From positions 62,001 through 126,000 of the forward strand of contig JAXLRF010000011.1 of assembly GCA_046331225.1 (NCBI GenBank): a DNA stretch of 64,000 nucleotides. Direction: 5' to 3'. Below, in pieces: positions 24,866-32,762 of the stretch. A program made the translations under genes and the position numbers. Source of the stretch: VFMC01 sp046331225. Its GTDB lineage: Bacteria; Actinomycetota; Acidimicrobiia; Acidimicrobiales; Ilumatobacteraceae. The notes under the pieces are model-generated. The model was not told the DNA's origin and did not search any database. It saw only the letters and a list, made by a program, of their open reading frames with translations. How positions within the stretch are numbered: the stretch's first letter is position 1; each line of letters opens with the position of its first letter.

Positions 24866-25839
24866 ACCCCGACCCCACCCCCGACCCTCTCGCTCGCCCC
24901 GAGCACGACCTCGGCGAGCTCGGCGACCTCGGCGAGCTCGGTGATCTCGGCGACCTCGTCGGCGACCTGGCCGCCGAGTTGGCCCGCCTCGACGCCGCCC
25001 CGCCGCACGCCGACGTGCGTGCCGGTGTGCTGGCCGCGGCCCGGCGCGAGCCACGGCCGACGATCGCGCCGATGGCACCCCTCGACGTGTTCGAGCACTG
25101 CGTGTGCGACCTCGACGAGGTGCTCGACCGGCTCGACGAGACGGGCGAGCTCGACCGGGGCGGAGGCGCCGCCATCGTCGATGCGTACGGCTGGACGGTG
25201 ATCGAGCTCGTCCGGCACCTGGCGGCGGTCGAGCGGCACATGCAGATGGCGCTCGGGCTCGCACCCGACGAACGCGATCCCGATCGGCTCGACCACCTCG
25301 GCGTGGGCCGTGCGTTCCGTGCCCGGTTGGCCGAACGGCGCCCGATCGACGCCGTGCGCGCGTGGCGCGATCTCGCGTACGGCACGGTGGCCGCACTGCG
25401 CATCGGCGCCGGCCCGGCGGCGGGCAACGTCGTGCAGATGCACCAGTGGCCCTTCTCCGTCGACAGCCTGCTCATCGTGCGGTCGTTCGAGCTGTGGACC
25501 CATGCCGACGACGTCCGCCGTGCGACCGGCCGGGCACTCGCGGCGCCCCCGCCCGCGGCGCTGCGGGCGATGTCGTCGTTGTCGGTGCAGAGCCTGCCGG
25601 TGCTCGCCGCGGTGGTGGCCGACCGCGACGACGTGCCCGGCGTCCGTGTGGTGCTCACCGGCGAGGGCGGCGGTACGCACGACATCGGCACCGGGCCGCG
25701 GACGACGACACTCGTGGCCGACGTGGTCGACTACTGCCGACTGGTCGCTCGACGTGCCGGTCCGTCGGTGTTCGACATCGAGGGCGATCCGTCACCGGTG
25801 GCCGATCTGGTGGCAGCAGCGCAGGCGATCGCGATGTGA
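24862..25839 (+). CDS. MDMPI/DinB-fold protein, putative anti-sigma factor
   Basis: 325 residues from GTG 24862, overlapping the sigma-factor stop by four bases. The N-terminus holds repeated Gly-Glu-Leu-Gly-Asp-Leu-type units. Residues ~75-240 fit the maleylpyruvate-isomerase N-terminal (four-helix) fold: Gly-Trp-Thr-Val-Ile-Glu-Leu-Val-Arg-His-Leu and Glu-Arg-His-Met supply the usual His/Glu metal site, and Thr-His-Ala-Asp-Asp-Val near 215 gives a further His. The C-terminal ~80 residues match the MDMPI C-terminal domain. Family members are mycothiol-dependent enzymes, but coupling to an ECF sigma gene suggests the protein inhibits the sigma factor and senses thiol or metal. That last step is inference. 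Confidence 0.7.
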   Translation: MNPDPTPDPLARPEHDLGELGDLGELGDLGDLVGDLAAELARLDAAPPHADVRAGVLAAARREPRPTIAPMAPLDVFEHCVCDLDEVLDRLDETGELDRGGGAAIVDAYGWTVIELVRHLAAVERHMQMALGLAPDERDPDRLDHLGVGRAFRARLAERRPIDAVRAWRDLAYGTVAALRIGAGPAAGNVVQMHQWPFSVDSLLIVRSFELWTHADDVRRATGRALAAPPPAALRAMSSLSVQSLPVLAAVVADRDDVPGVRVVLTGEGGGTHDIGTGPRTTTLVADVVDYCRLVARRAGPSVFDIEGDPSPVADLVAAAQAIAM

Positions 25840-25840
25840 G

Positions 25841-27100
25841 TCAGCCGCGCACGGCGGCGGTCCACCGGGCCAGCGCGGCGGTCGCCGCGAGCGCGACCTC
25901 GTCGTCGCTCCGCCCGTCGTGGTGCGTCGCGACGGCCGGGCCGGCGATCAGACCGGCGATCGTGGGGACGCCGACCACGTCGGTGAGATCGAGCCATTCG
26001 GTCCACGACGCCGGCTCGTCGTACCAGCGCAGGTAGCCGCTCGGCGAGGTGGGCCACCACCGCTCGTCGAACTGCAGCACAGCCTTCTCGAACGACGCCA
26101 TGCCGAGCCGAGCGAGCGCCTCCCGATGCGCGGCCGGCAAGCCGGGCGAGAACCTGATCGATGGCAGCACGCCCACCGGGATGGTGCAGATGCAACGATC
26201 GGCGGCGATCTCGTCGACCAGTACGCCGTCGAGGTCCCACTCGATCGAACGGACCGGATGCCGCAGGTGCACGTCGAGTCCGGTCGCCAGGTGGTCGGTC
26301 AGCTGTCGGTGACCGCCCGGCAACCACGGGTCGCCGGGCGCCGCGCCGTCCTCGTCGAGCCCGTGCGTCGAGATCGCCTCCAGCGCCGAGCCGTGCTCGA
26401 GCAGCAGCTCGCCCTCGATCGCGAACCGGGTGAGCCGCCGGTCGGCGGGGGAGAGGGTCGCCAGGTGCCGGGCCACCTGCTGCTCGAGCGGATCGCCGTC
26501 GCGGTCGATCGCCGCGTCGAGCTCGTGGTACGCGCTGCGGACGTCGCCGACGGGCCCGTCGTGCGCAGCGGCCAGCGCCTCGTCGAACTGGGTCGGGACG
26601 AGCGCGAGCCCGAGCGACTCGGCCAGTCGCGCCAGCGGGTTGCGGGGGAACTGCTGCACCCATGCCGCGCCGGCGTCGAACGCCACCCCGCCGAGCTCGA
26701 CGGTGTGGGTGCGTCCGCCGATGCGGTCGCGAGCCTCGAGCACGAGCACGTCGAGGCCCTCGTCGGCGAGCCGCCTCGCTGCCGACAACCCCGCCATGCC
26801 GGCGCCGACCACGATCACGCTGCGGCCGCCGCTCTCGATCGCCCACTCGGCTGCGGCGAGTCCGCTCGTGTACGCCCCGTGCACCATCGTCGCCTGCTCG
26901 CGGTCGACGGCCTCGCCGGCAAGGACGACGCGCCGGTCGATCGGCTCGCCGAGCGCTCGGCGGTCGGCCTGCGACGCACCCGGGCGCAGCACGCTCCACG
27001 AGCCACGGCTGTAGGGATCGTCGGCCCAGCGGGTGATGTGCCACCTCACGGGCATCGGCGCCGGCACCGGCACGAGGGGAGATGACGGCACGACGCTCAT
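25841..27100 (-). CDS. Circularly permuted flavin monoamine oxidase-like protein
   Basis: 419 residues. The order of motifs is unusual. Residues ~15-90 carry what is normally the C-terminal end of flavin amine oxidases: Thr-Arg-Trp-Ala-Asp-Asp-Pro-Tyr-Ser-Arg-Gly-Ser, Leu-Ala-Gly-Glu-Ala (~64) and His-Gly-Ala-Tyr-Thr-Ser-Gly (~76). Only then comes the FAD dinucleotide motif Val-Gly-Ala-Gly-Met-Ala-Gly (~99) and Glu-Ala-Arg-Asp-Arg-Ile-Gly-Gly-Arg. The protein ends where a normal member would reach the Trp-x-x-Asp-Pro block. The fold can close because the two ends meet in normal enzymes. The substrate amine is unknown. Its ATG and the upstream region of the SsnA-like gene overlap head to head. 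Confidence 0.8.
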   Translation of the reverse strand: MSVVPSSPLVPVPAPMPVRWHITRWADDPYSRGSWSVLRPGASQADRRALGEPIDRRVVLAGEAVDREQATMVHGAYTSGLAAAEWAIESGGRSVIVVGAGMAGLSAARRLADEGLDVLVLEARDRIGGRTHTVELGGVAFDAGAAWVQQFPRNPLARLAESLGLALVPTQFDEALAAAHDGPVGDVRSAYHELDAAIDRDGDPLEQQVARHLATLSPADRRLTRFAIEGELLLEHGSALEAISTHGLDEDGAAPGDPWLPGGHRQLTDHLATGLDVHLRHPVRSIEWDLDGVLVDEIAADRCICTIPVGVLPSIRFSPGLPAAHREALARLGMASFEKAVLQFDERWWPTSPSGYLRWYDEPASWTEWLDLTDVVGVPTIAGLIAGPAVATHHDGRSDDEVALAATAALARWTAAVRG

Positions 27101-27105
27101 GCTGC

Positions 27106-27112
27106 CACGATG
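27106..27112. promoter_or_regulatory. Overlapping divergent -10 boxes (amine oxidase / SsnA-like)
   Basis: CACGAT (27106-27111, plus) is 8 bases before ATG 27120. CATCGT (27107-27112, minus) is 6 bases before the amine-oxidase ATG. Both boxes share the same bases, so only one polymerase can bind at a time. Confidence 0.4.
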
Positions 27113-27119
27113 GGTGCCG

Positions 27120-28142
27120 ATGACCGACACCACTTCCGGCCTCGTCTGCGGGCACCACCACCTGTACTCGGCGCTCGCCCGTGGCATGCCGGCACCGCCG
27201 GTGCAACCCACCGACTTCCGCAGCATCCTCGAGCAGATCTGGTGGCGGCTCGACACGGCGCTCGATCTCGAGATGCTGCGGTGGAGCGCGATGCTCGGCG
27301 CAGTCGAGGCGCTGCAGTGCGGCACCACGGCGATCATCGACCACCACGAGAGCCCGAGCGCGATCGAGGGCAGCCTCGACGTGATCGCCGAGGCGTGTGC
27401 CGAGGTGGGCGTGCGCGTCAGCTGTGCCTACGGCGTCACCGATCGGCACGGCGCCGACGGCGCGCGGCGCGGTCTCGAGGAGAACGCCCGGTTCCTCGCC
27501 GCCGGCGGTCGCGGCATGGTGGGTGTACACGCCGCGTTCACGTGCGACGACGCCACGCTCGAGGCGGCCGCCGATCTGGCCCGGCGTCACGGCGTGGGCG
27601 TGCACATCCACGTGGCCGAGGCCGTCGACGACGTCACCGCCGGTGCCCGGCTCGAGGCGATGGCCGCCGACGACTGGCTGATCGTGCACTGTGTGCACCT
27701 CGACCGCCCGCTGCCCGGCACCATCGCCCACAACCCGCGCAGCAACATGAACAACTCGGTCGGCTACGCACGGCCGACGCAGTGGAGCAACGCCGTGGTG
27801 CTCGGCACCGACGGCATCGGCGCCGACATGCTCGAGGAGATGCGCCTGGCCTACGTGGCACTGCGCGCCCACGACGTGACCGCCTCGCCCGACACCGTCT
27901 GGGGCTGGCTCGACGAGGGCTACCGCTTCTTCCCCGAGGCGCGCGACGACCGCGTGCGATGGAGCTACGACCACGCCGATTCCGCATGGCACGTCGCGTT
28001 CACCCCCGGCATCCGCGCGGTCGAGGTGACGAGCGCCGACGGCGAGGTGCTGCTGCGAGACGGGCGACCCACGCGGGTCGACCTCGACGAGGTGCGGGCG
28101 AAGGCCGCCGAGCAGGCCGCCCGCTTGTTCACACACCTGTGA
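27120..28142 (+). CDS. SsnA-like amidohydrolase, shortened
   Basis: 340 residues from ATG 27120 (ATG 27099 would add seven). Metal-site residues of the amidohydrolase superfamily are present: His-His-His-Leu-Tyr-Ser-Ala-Leu-Ala-Arg-Gly near residue 12, His-Ile-His-Val-Ala-Glu near 163, His-Cys-Val-His, and Asp in Leu-Gly-Thr-Asp-Gly near 230. Asp-His-His-Glu-Ser-Pro and His-Asn-Pro-Arg-Ser-Asn-Met-Asn-Asn mark it as SsnA, a putative aminohydrolase that accompanies selenium-dependent Mo hydroxylases. It lacks the ~60 N-terminal residues and a C-terminal segment that usually form the beta-sandwich. The Se-dehydrogenase-type gene 5 kb upstream fits this link. Confidence 0.8.
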   Translation: MTDTTSGLVCGHHHLYSALARGMPAPPVQPTDFRSILEQIWWRLDTALDLEMLRWSAMLGAVEALQCGTTAIIDHHESPSAIEGSLDVIAEACAEVGVRVSCAYGVTDRHGADGARRGLEENARFLAAGGRGMVGVHAAFTCDDATLEAAADLARRHGVGVHIHVAEAVDDVTAGARLEAMAADDWLIVHCVHLDRPLPGTIAHNPRSNMNNSVGYARPTQWSNAVVLGTDGIGADMLEEMRLAYVALRAHDVTASPDTVWGWLDEGYRFFPEARDDRVRWSYDHADSAWHVAFTPGIRAVEVTSADGEVLLRDGRPTRVDLDEVRAKAAEQAARLFTHL

Positions 28143-28155
28143 CGCGGCCACGGGC

Positions 28156-28170
28156 TTGACAAAACGTCAA
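28156..28170. promoter_or_regulatory. Second copy of the TTGACAAAAyGTCAA operator, at the LLM oxidoreductase gene
   Basis: TTGAC-AAAAC-GTCAA followed by GCG; one base differs from the copy at 19864-19881 over 18 bases. It lies directly upstream of TACGCT (28176-28181), the -10 box of the gene starting at 28189. Confidence 0.7.
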
Positions 28171-28175
28171 GCGGC

Positions 28176-28181
28176 TACGCT
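28176..28181 (+). promoter_or_regulatory. -10 box of the LLM oxidoreductase gene
   Basis: TACGCT ends 7 bases before ATG 28189 (leaderless). TTGACA at 28156-28161 is only 14 bases away, so it is more likely an operator arm than a standard -35. Confidence 0.5.
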
Positions 28182-28188
28182 CCGCCGC

Positions 28189-29190
28189 ATGACCACTCCC
28201 GTCGCGCTGTACCTGCAGGACGCCCACGCGATCCGCGAGGGCATCGAGCTCGTCCGCTACGCCGAGCAGCAGGGCTTCGACGCGGTCTGGCAGGCCGACA
28301 GCCGGCTGGTGCGCGACGCCGTCGTGCCGATGGCCGCGTTCGCCGCCACCACCGATCGCATCAAGGTGGGCAGCGGTGTGATCGACATCTGGACGCGCAA
28401 CCCGGCGCGCCTGGCGAGCACGTTCAGCACGCTCGACGACCTCGCCCCCGGGCGCGTGATCTGCGGACTCGGTGCGTGGTGGGACCCGCTGGCGAGCAAG
28501 GTCGGCATCCATCGTGAGCGCCCGCTCACGGTGATGCGCGAGGTGGTCACCGTCGTGCGCGCGCTGCTCGCCAACGAGACCGTCACCTTCGACGGCATCT
28601 TCGCCCACCTCGACGGGGTCGAGCTCGACTACGTGCACCAGGAGCGCCGGCCCAAGGACGTGCCGATCTACATCGGCGCGACGGGCATGCAGATGATGGA
28701 GCTCACGGGCGAGATCGCCGACGGTGCGGTGCTCAACTACCTCGTGTCGCCCGCGTACAACAAGGACGCGATCGCCGCGCTCGAGCGCGGTGCGGCCAAG
28801 GCCGGCCGCACGATCGACCAGATCGACCGGCCGCAGTTGGTGGTGTGCAGCGTCGACCGCGACCGGGCCGCCGCGCTCGACGGCGCCCGTCTGCTCGTCA
28901 CCCAGTACCTCGGCCAGCAGCCGCACATCATGAAGGCGTCGGGCGTGCCCCAGGAGTTGCTCGACGAGATCGGCAAGGTGCTCACCTGGCCCGCCACGCA
29001 CGATCAGGTGGTGGCGGCGAGCGAGCTCGTGCCGGACGACATCGTGCAGATGATCACGGCGTCGGGCGAGCCCGACGAGGTGCGAGCGAAGGTGGGCGAG
29101 TACGTCGCGAACGGGTGCACCTGCCCGATCCTGTACCCGCTCGGCGACGACGTGCGGCTGATGATCGACACCTTCGCGGGCGGGATCTGA
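28189..29190 (+). CDS. LLM-class flavin/F420-dependent oxidoreductase
   Basis: 333 residues of the luciferase-like monooxygenase TIM barrel: Tyr-Ala-Glu-Gln-Gln-Gly-Phe-Asp-Ala-Val-Trp near residue 25, Thr-Asp-Arg-Ile-Lys-Val-Gly-Ser-Gly-Val near 55, and Gly-Leu-Gly-Ala-Trp-Trp near 96. It resembles methylenetetrahydromethanopterin-reductase-like F420 enzymes of actinobacteria. The reaction is not determined; family members oxidise or reduce organic substrates with FMN or F420. Its operator is shared with the Mo dehydrogenase gene at 19881, suggesting a role in the same pathway. Confidence 0.85.
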   Translation: MTTPVALYLQDAHAIREGIELVRYAEQQGFDAVWQADSRLVRDAVVPMAAFAATTDRIKVGSGVIDIWTRNPARLASTFSTLDDLAPGRVICGLGAWWDPLASKVGIHRERPLTVMREVVTVVRALLANETVTFDGIFAHLDGVELDYVHQERRPKDVPIYIGATGMQMMELTGEIADGAVLNYLVSPAYNKDAIAALERGAAKAGRTIDQIDRPQLVVCSVDRDRAAALDGARLLVTQYLGQQPHIMKASGVPQELLDEIGKVLTWPATHDQVVAASELVPDDIVQMITASGEPDEVRAKVGEYVANGCTCPILYPLGDDVRLMIDTFAGGI

Positions 29191-29305
29191 CCACCGGAAG
29201 CGCCGCGACGCCCGTACGATGTCGCCCCGTCGTCCCGACCGGCGGTCGGCGGCACGTCAGGGCCCGCCCTGGCGGCTCGTGTCCTGGCATTCCTTGGAGG
29301 AACCG

Positions 29306-30214
29306 GTGAGATCCACCCGAACCGTGCTCGCACTCTCGCTCGCCGGCGCGCTCGCGCTGACGGCCTGCGGCGGCGACGACGACACCGCCACCACCGAGCC
29401 GGCTGCGTCGCCCACGGTGAACGTCGGCCACGTGGACGAGCCGCTGAGCAACCTGCTCGCCGAGATCTACGGCCAGGGCATGGAGAACGCCGGTGTGCGG
29501 GTGGGCCGCAAGGACCCGGCCGCCTCGATGGACGCGCTGTACGACCAGCTCGCCGCCGGCTCGTTGCAGTTCGTGCCCGACTCGACCGTGTCGGTGCTCG
29601 AGCGCTTCGGTGTCACCGAGATGCCGGCCACCACCGACGAGCAGATCGTCGCGATGGAGAAGGCACTGCCCGCCGACGAGTCGGCCACCCTGGTCAGCTC
29701 GGCCACCCGCACGATGGTGGTCGCCTGCCGCGCCGACGTGATCGACGACAACTCGGTCACCAACCTCACCGACCTCGCGAAGGTCGCGGCCGACGTGAAG
29801 CTCGGCGCGACGCCGGGGTTCGAGACCTCCCCGTCGTTCGGCCTCGACGACCTGAACGCCGCCTACTCGGCCGAGTTCACGGTCACCCCGGCCGGTGACG
29901 ACGACGCCGCCGTGGTGCAGGCCGTCGTCGACGGCACCGTCGACTGCGGGGTCGTGTCGTCGCTCGAGCCGTCGATCACCACGTCGGGTCTGCTGCCCGT
30001 CACCGACGATCAGGCAGCCGCGCCGGTCGACGCGATCGTGCCGGTGATGCAGGCGATCGCCGCCACCCCCGAGGTGTCGGCCGTCGTCACGCAGATCAAC
30101 GGGCTGCTCACCACCGACGTGCTGCGGGCGCTGCTCGTCAAGGTCGCCGCAGGCGAGCAGTCGGTCGACGTCATCGCCAAGGACTGGCTGGCGAGCCAGA
30201 GCTCGAGCTCCTGA
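29306..30214 (+). CDS. Substrate-binding lipoprotein (osmoprotectant/OpuC type)
   Basis: 302 residues with a lipobox Leu-Thr-Ala-Cys-Gly (~residue 20) and a Thr/Ala linker. The mature domain (Val-Asn-Val-Gly-His-Val, Asn-Leu-Leu-Ala-Glu-Ile-Tyr, Asp-Ala-Leu-Tyr-Asp-Gln-Leu) matches the glycine-betaine/choline-binding OpuAC-like fold. GGAGG at 29296-29300 supports GTG 29306. No cognate OpuC permease is encoded nearby; the ABC genes that follow are of a different, export-like type. So this is an orphan binding protein in this window. Confidence 0.75.
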   Translation: MRSTRTVLALSLAGALALTACGGDDDTATTEPAASPTVNVGHVDEPLSNLLAEIYGQGMENAGVRVGRKDPAASMDALYDQLAAGSLQFVPDSTVSVLERFGVTEMPATTDEQIVAMEKALPADESATLVSSATRTMVVACRADVIDDNSVTNLTDLAKVAADVKLGATPGFETSPSFGLDDLNAAYSAEFTVTPAGDDDAAVVQAVVDGTVDCGVVSSLEPSITTSGLLPVTDDQAAAPVDAIVPVMQAIAATPEVSAVVTQINGLLTTDVLRALLVKVAAGEQSVDVIAKDWLASQSSSS

Positions 30215-30278
30215 GCTCGGCCCCCCGGTCGGCGGGGTGCCCCCGGTCGCGCCCGGCCCGAGTGCCAGACTGGCTCCC

Positions 30279-31190
30279 GTGATCACCGTCGACGGTCTCG
30301 TCAAGCGCTTCGGCGCGAAGGTCGCCGTCGGTGGCCTCAGCTTCGCCGTGGCGCCCGGACGCGTCACCGGTTTCCTCGGCCCCAACGGCTCGGGCAAGAG
30401 CACCACCATGCGCTGCATGCTGGGTCTCGACCGCCCCGACGCCGGCCGGGCCACGTTCGACGGTCAGCCGTACCAGCAGCTGGACCGGCCGTTGCACCAG
30501 GTGGGGGCGTTGCTCGACGCGGGCTACGTGCACCCCGGCCGCACGGGTCGCAATCACCTGCGGTGGCTGGCGGCGTCGAACGGGTTGCCCACCTCGCGGG
30601 TCGACGAGTCGCTCGCCACCGTCGGCCTCACCGACGTCGGGCGCAAGCGGGTGCGCACCTATTCGCTCGGCATGAAGCAACGGTTGGGTCTCGCCGGCGT
30701 GCTCCTCGGCGACCCGCACACGGTGATCCTCGACGAGCCCGCCAACGGCCTCGACCCCGAGGGCATCCGCTGGATCCGCGACGTGCTCGTGTACCTCGCC
30801 GGGCAGGGCAAGACGGTGCTGGTGAGCAGCCACCTGCTGTCGGAGATGGCCTTGATGGCCACCGACCTCGTCGTGATCGGCAAGGGCCAGCTCATCGAGC
30901 AGTGCACCGTCGACGACTTCGTCGCCCGGTACGGCGAGCACTGGGTGCGGGTGAAGAGCCCGCGCCCGACGGCACTGCTCGATGCGTTGCACGCCGGTGG
31001 TGCACGCATCACCCCGGTCGACGAGACGACGTTCGACGTGCGCGGCCCGTCGGCGGTCGACGTCGGCGAGTTGGCCGCCAGGTACCAGGTGACGTTGCAC
31101 GAGCTGTCGGAGCAGACGGGATCGCTCGAGGACGCGTTCTTGAAGGCGACCGCCTCGGTGCAGGAGTACCAGACGGGGGGCATGCGGTGA
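30279..31190 (+). CDS. ABC transporter ATP-binding protein
   Basis: 303 residues. Walker A Gly-Pro-Asn-Gly-Ser-Gly-Lys-Ser near residue 36, an ABC signature variant Tyr-Ser-Leu-Gly-Met-Lys-Gln-Arg near 128, Walker B Val-Ile-Leu-Asp-Glu-Pro near 148 and the switch His in Ser-Ser-His-Leu near 184. The C-terminal ~90 residues are an extra domain as in the DrrA/CcmA-like exporters. It overlaps the permease gene by four bases (GTGA). CAGACT at 30266-30271 is a possible -10 box before GTG 30279. The pair resembles antibiotic- or lipid-export systems. Confidence 0.88.
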   Translation: MITVDGLVKRFGAKVAVGGLSFAVAPGRVTGFLGPNGSGKSTTMRCMLGLDRPDAGRATFDGQPYQQLDRPLHQVGALLDAGYVHPGRTGRNHLRWLAASNGLPTSRVDESLATVGLTDVGRKRVRTYSLGMKQRLGLAGVLLGDPHTVILDEPANGLDPEGIRWIRDVLVYLAGQGKTVLVSSHLLSEMALMATDLVVIGKGQLIEQCTVDDFVARYGEHWVRVKSPRPTALLDALHAGGARITPVDETTFDVRGPSAVDVGELAARYQVTLHELSEQTGSLEDAFLKATASVQEYQTGGMR

Positions 31191-31945
31191 TCTCCACCCT
31201 GCGCAGCGAGTGGATCAAGCTCGTCACGGTGCGGATGAACGCCGTGCTCGCGATCATCGCGATCGCCTTCCCCCTGGTGATCACCGTGCTGACGACGGTG
31301 CTGATCGACCCCGACGACATGACCGCCGGCGATCTGGTCGGCCTGGTCACCGGCACGTCGGTGGTGACCGGCATGCTGCTGGGCGTGATCGGCGCCGCCG
31401 GCATCACCGGCGAGTTCGGCTTCGGCACCATCCGGCCCACGTTCGCCGCCACGCCCAAGCGCTCTCGCGTGATCGTGGCCAAGGCGGTGATCACGGTGGT
31501 GGTCGGCGCCGTGGTCGAGGCGGTGATGGTGGCGGTGTGCTTCGGGGTGGGCTCCGCCGTGCTCGGCAGCCGGGACGGTGACATCTCGTTGTCGGACGCC
31601 GACGGCGGCGGGTCCGCGCTGGTCGGCATCGTCTGCTTCGCGGCGATCGTGTCGTTGCTCGGCTTCGGGCTCGGGATGCTGATCCGCAGCACGCCCGCGT
31701 CGGTCGCGGTGCTGATCCTGTGGCCGTTGGTCGGCGAGAGCCTGATCGGCGCCCTGCTCACCGCTGCAGGCGTCGAGAACGCCTTCAAGTGGCTGCCGTA
31801 CCAAGCGGGGTTCAACCTCGGCAATCCCGACGCCGGCCAGGCGAGCGACTCGCTCGGGCGGTGGACCGGCGGTCTCTACTTCCTGGTCGTCACGTTGGTG
31901 GTGACGGGTCTGGGTGCGTGGTCGACGTCGCGTCGCGACGCCTGA
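31187..31945 (+). CDS. ABC-2-type transporter permease
   Basis: 252 residues with about six hydrophobic segments (~18-40, 55-75, 95-125, 140-165, 175-200, 220-245). An N-terminal Leu-Arg-Ser-Glu-Trp-Ile-Lys-Leu motif is typical of ABC-2 permeases that pair with DrrA-like ATPases. Translation is coupled to the ATPase gene through the GTGA overlap. Its last 56 bases overlap the 3' end of the glycosyltransferase gene on the other strand. The substrate is unknown. Confidence 0.85.
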   Translation: MISTLRSEWIKLVTVRMNAVLAIIAIAFPLVITVLTTVLIDPDDMTAGDLVGLVTGTSVVTGMLLGVIGAAGITGEFGFGTIRPTFAATPKRSRVIVAKAVITVVVGAVVEAVMVAVCFGVGSAVLGSRDGDISLSDADGGGSALVGIVCFAAIVSLLGFGLGMLIRSTPASVAVLILWPLVGESLIGALLTAAGVENAFKWLPYQAGFNLGNPDAGQASDSLGRWTGGLYFLVVTLVVTGLGAWSTSRRDA

Positions 31946-32744
31946 TCCCGATCGCCCGCCCCATCCGGCGAAGGGTCCGGCGGGTGGGCCGTACGAGCGA
32001 GCCGACGACGAGTGCGGCGGACGCCACCGGCCCGAGCGTGGTGGAGCCGTTCTCGATCGCCCGACGCACCACACGGTCCGACACCGGGTCGACCTGACGA
32101 AGCAGCCGCTGGTCGTTCGAACCAGCGAACGACGCCGAGCCCACGTGGAGCACCGTGCCCGACAGGTACAGCTGGCCGCGACGGCCGCGGAAGGCGGCCG
32201 TCGGCGGGTCGATGTCGACCCGATGCCCGAGCAGGCTGAGTTGGTGGCCGACCAGGCGGCCGGTGTCGATCTGCAACGGATCGACCCCGGCGGCGAACTC
32301 GACCTGTGCCGCCAGCGCGGCGGGCATCGCCATCAGACACGGATGGCTGAGCCCCCACATCCAGTCGCCGGCGAGCACGCAGTCGGCCGTCGCGAGCCGC
32401 GCCTCGAGCCGTGCGAGCCAGTCGTCGGCCACCGGCAGGCAATCGCTGTCGAGCACGAGGACGTGCGAGGTGGTGAACGGCTCGCGGCACGCACGGTCGA
32501 GCGCGGCCGGATGGTCGTGTCCCATCAGCTCGACCTGCCGCAGGTGCGGCTCGTACGACACGACCCGTCGCACGCGGGGCAGACGGGCGAGCGCCTCGGC
32601 CGTGCGGGCATCGCGGGTCTGGTCGACCACGAGCAGCTCGGGGACCGCTGCCGCGTCGGTGGTGGTGTCGATGCGACGCGCGAGCTCGGCGATCCAGAAC
32701 GGGTCGCCGAAATGGCACACGACGACGGTGAAGGTGCGGTGCAC
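31890..32744 (-). CDS. Glycosyltransferase family 2-like protein
   Basis: 284 residues starting at GTG 32744. An N-terminal Val-Val-Val-Cys-His-Phe-Gly strand, Leu-Val-Val-Asp-Gln-Thr, and Leu-Val-Leu-Asp-Ser-Asp (the DxD sugar-nucleotide/metal motif, ~residue 98) fit a GT-A fold. The C-terminal 35 residues are basic and Thr/Pro-rich. It lies 18 bases downstream of the Crp-type gene on the same strand and may share its transcript. The acceptor is unknown. Confidence 0.75.
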   Translation of the reverse strand: MHRTFTVVVCHFGDPFWIAELARRIDTTTDAAAVPELLVVDQTRDARTAEALARLPRVRRVVSYEPHLRQVELMGHDHPAALDRACREPFTTSHVLVLDSDCLPVADDWLARLEARLATADCVLAGDWMWGLSHPCLMAMPAALAAQVEFAAGVDPLQIDTGRLVGHQLSLLGHRVDIDPPTAAFRGRRGQLYLSGTVLHVGSASFAGSNDQRLLRQVDPVSDRVVRRAIENGSTTLGPVASAALVVGSLVRPTRRTLRRMGRAIGIRRRDATSTTHPDPSPPT

Positions 32745-32762
32745 GTGGACCGCCGACCCGGT

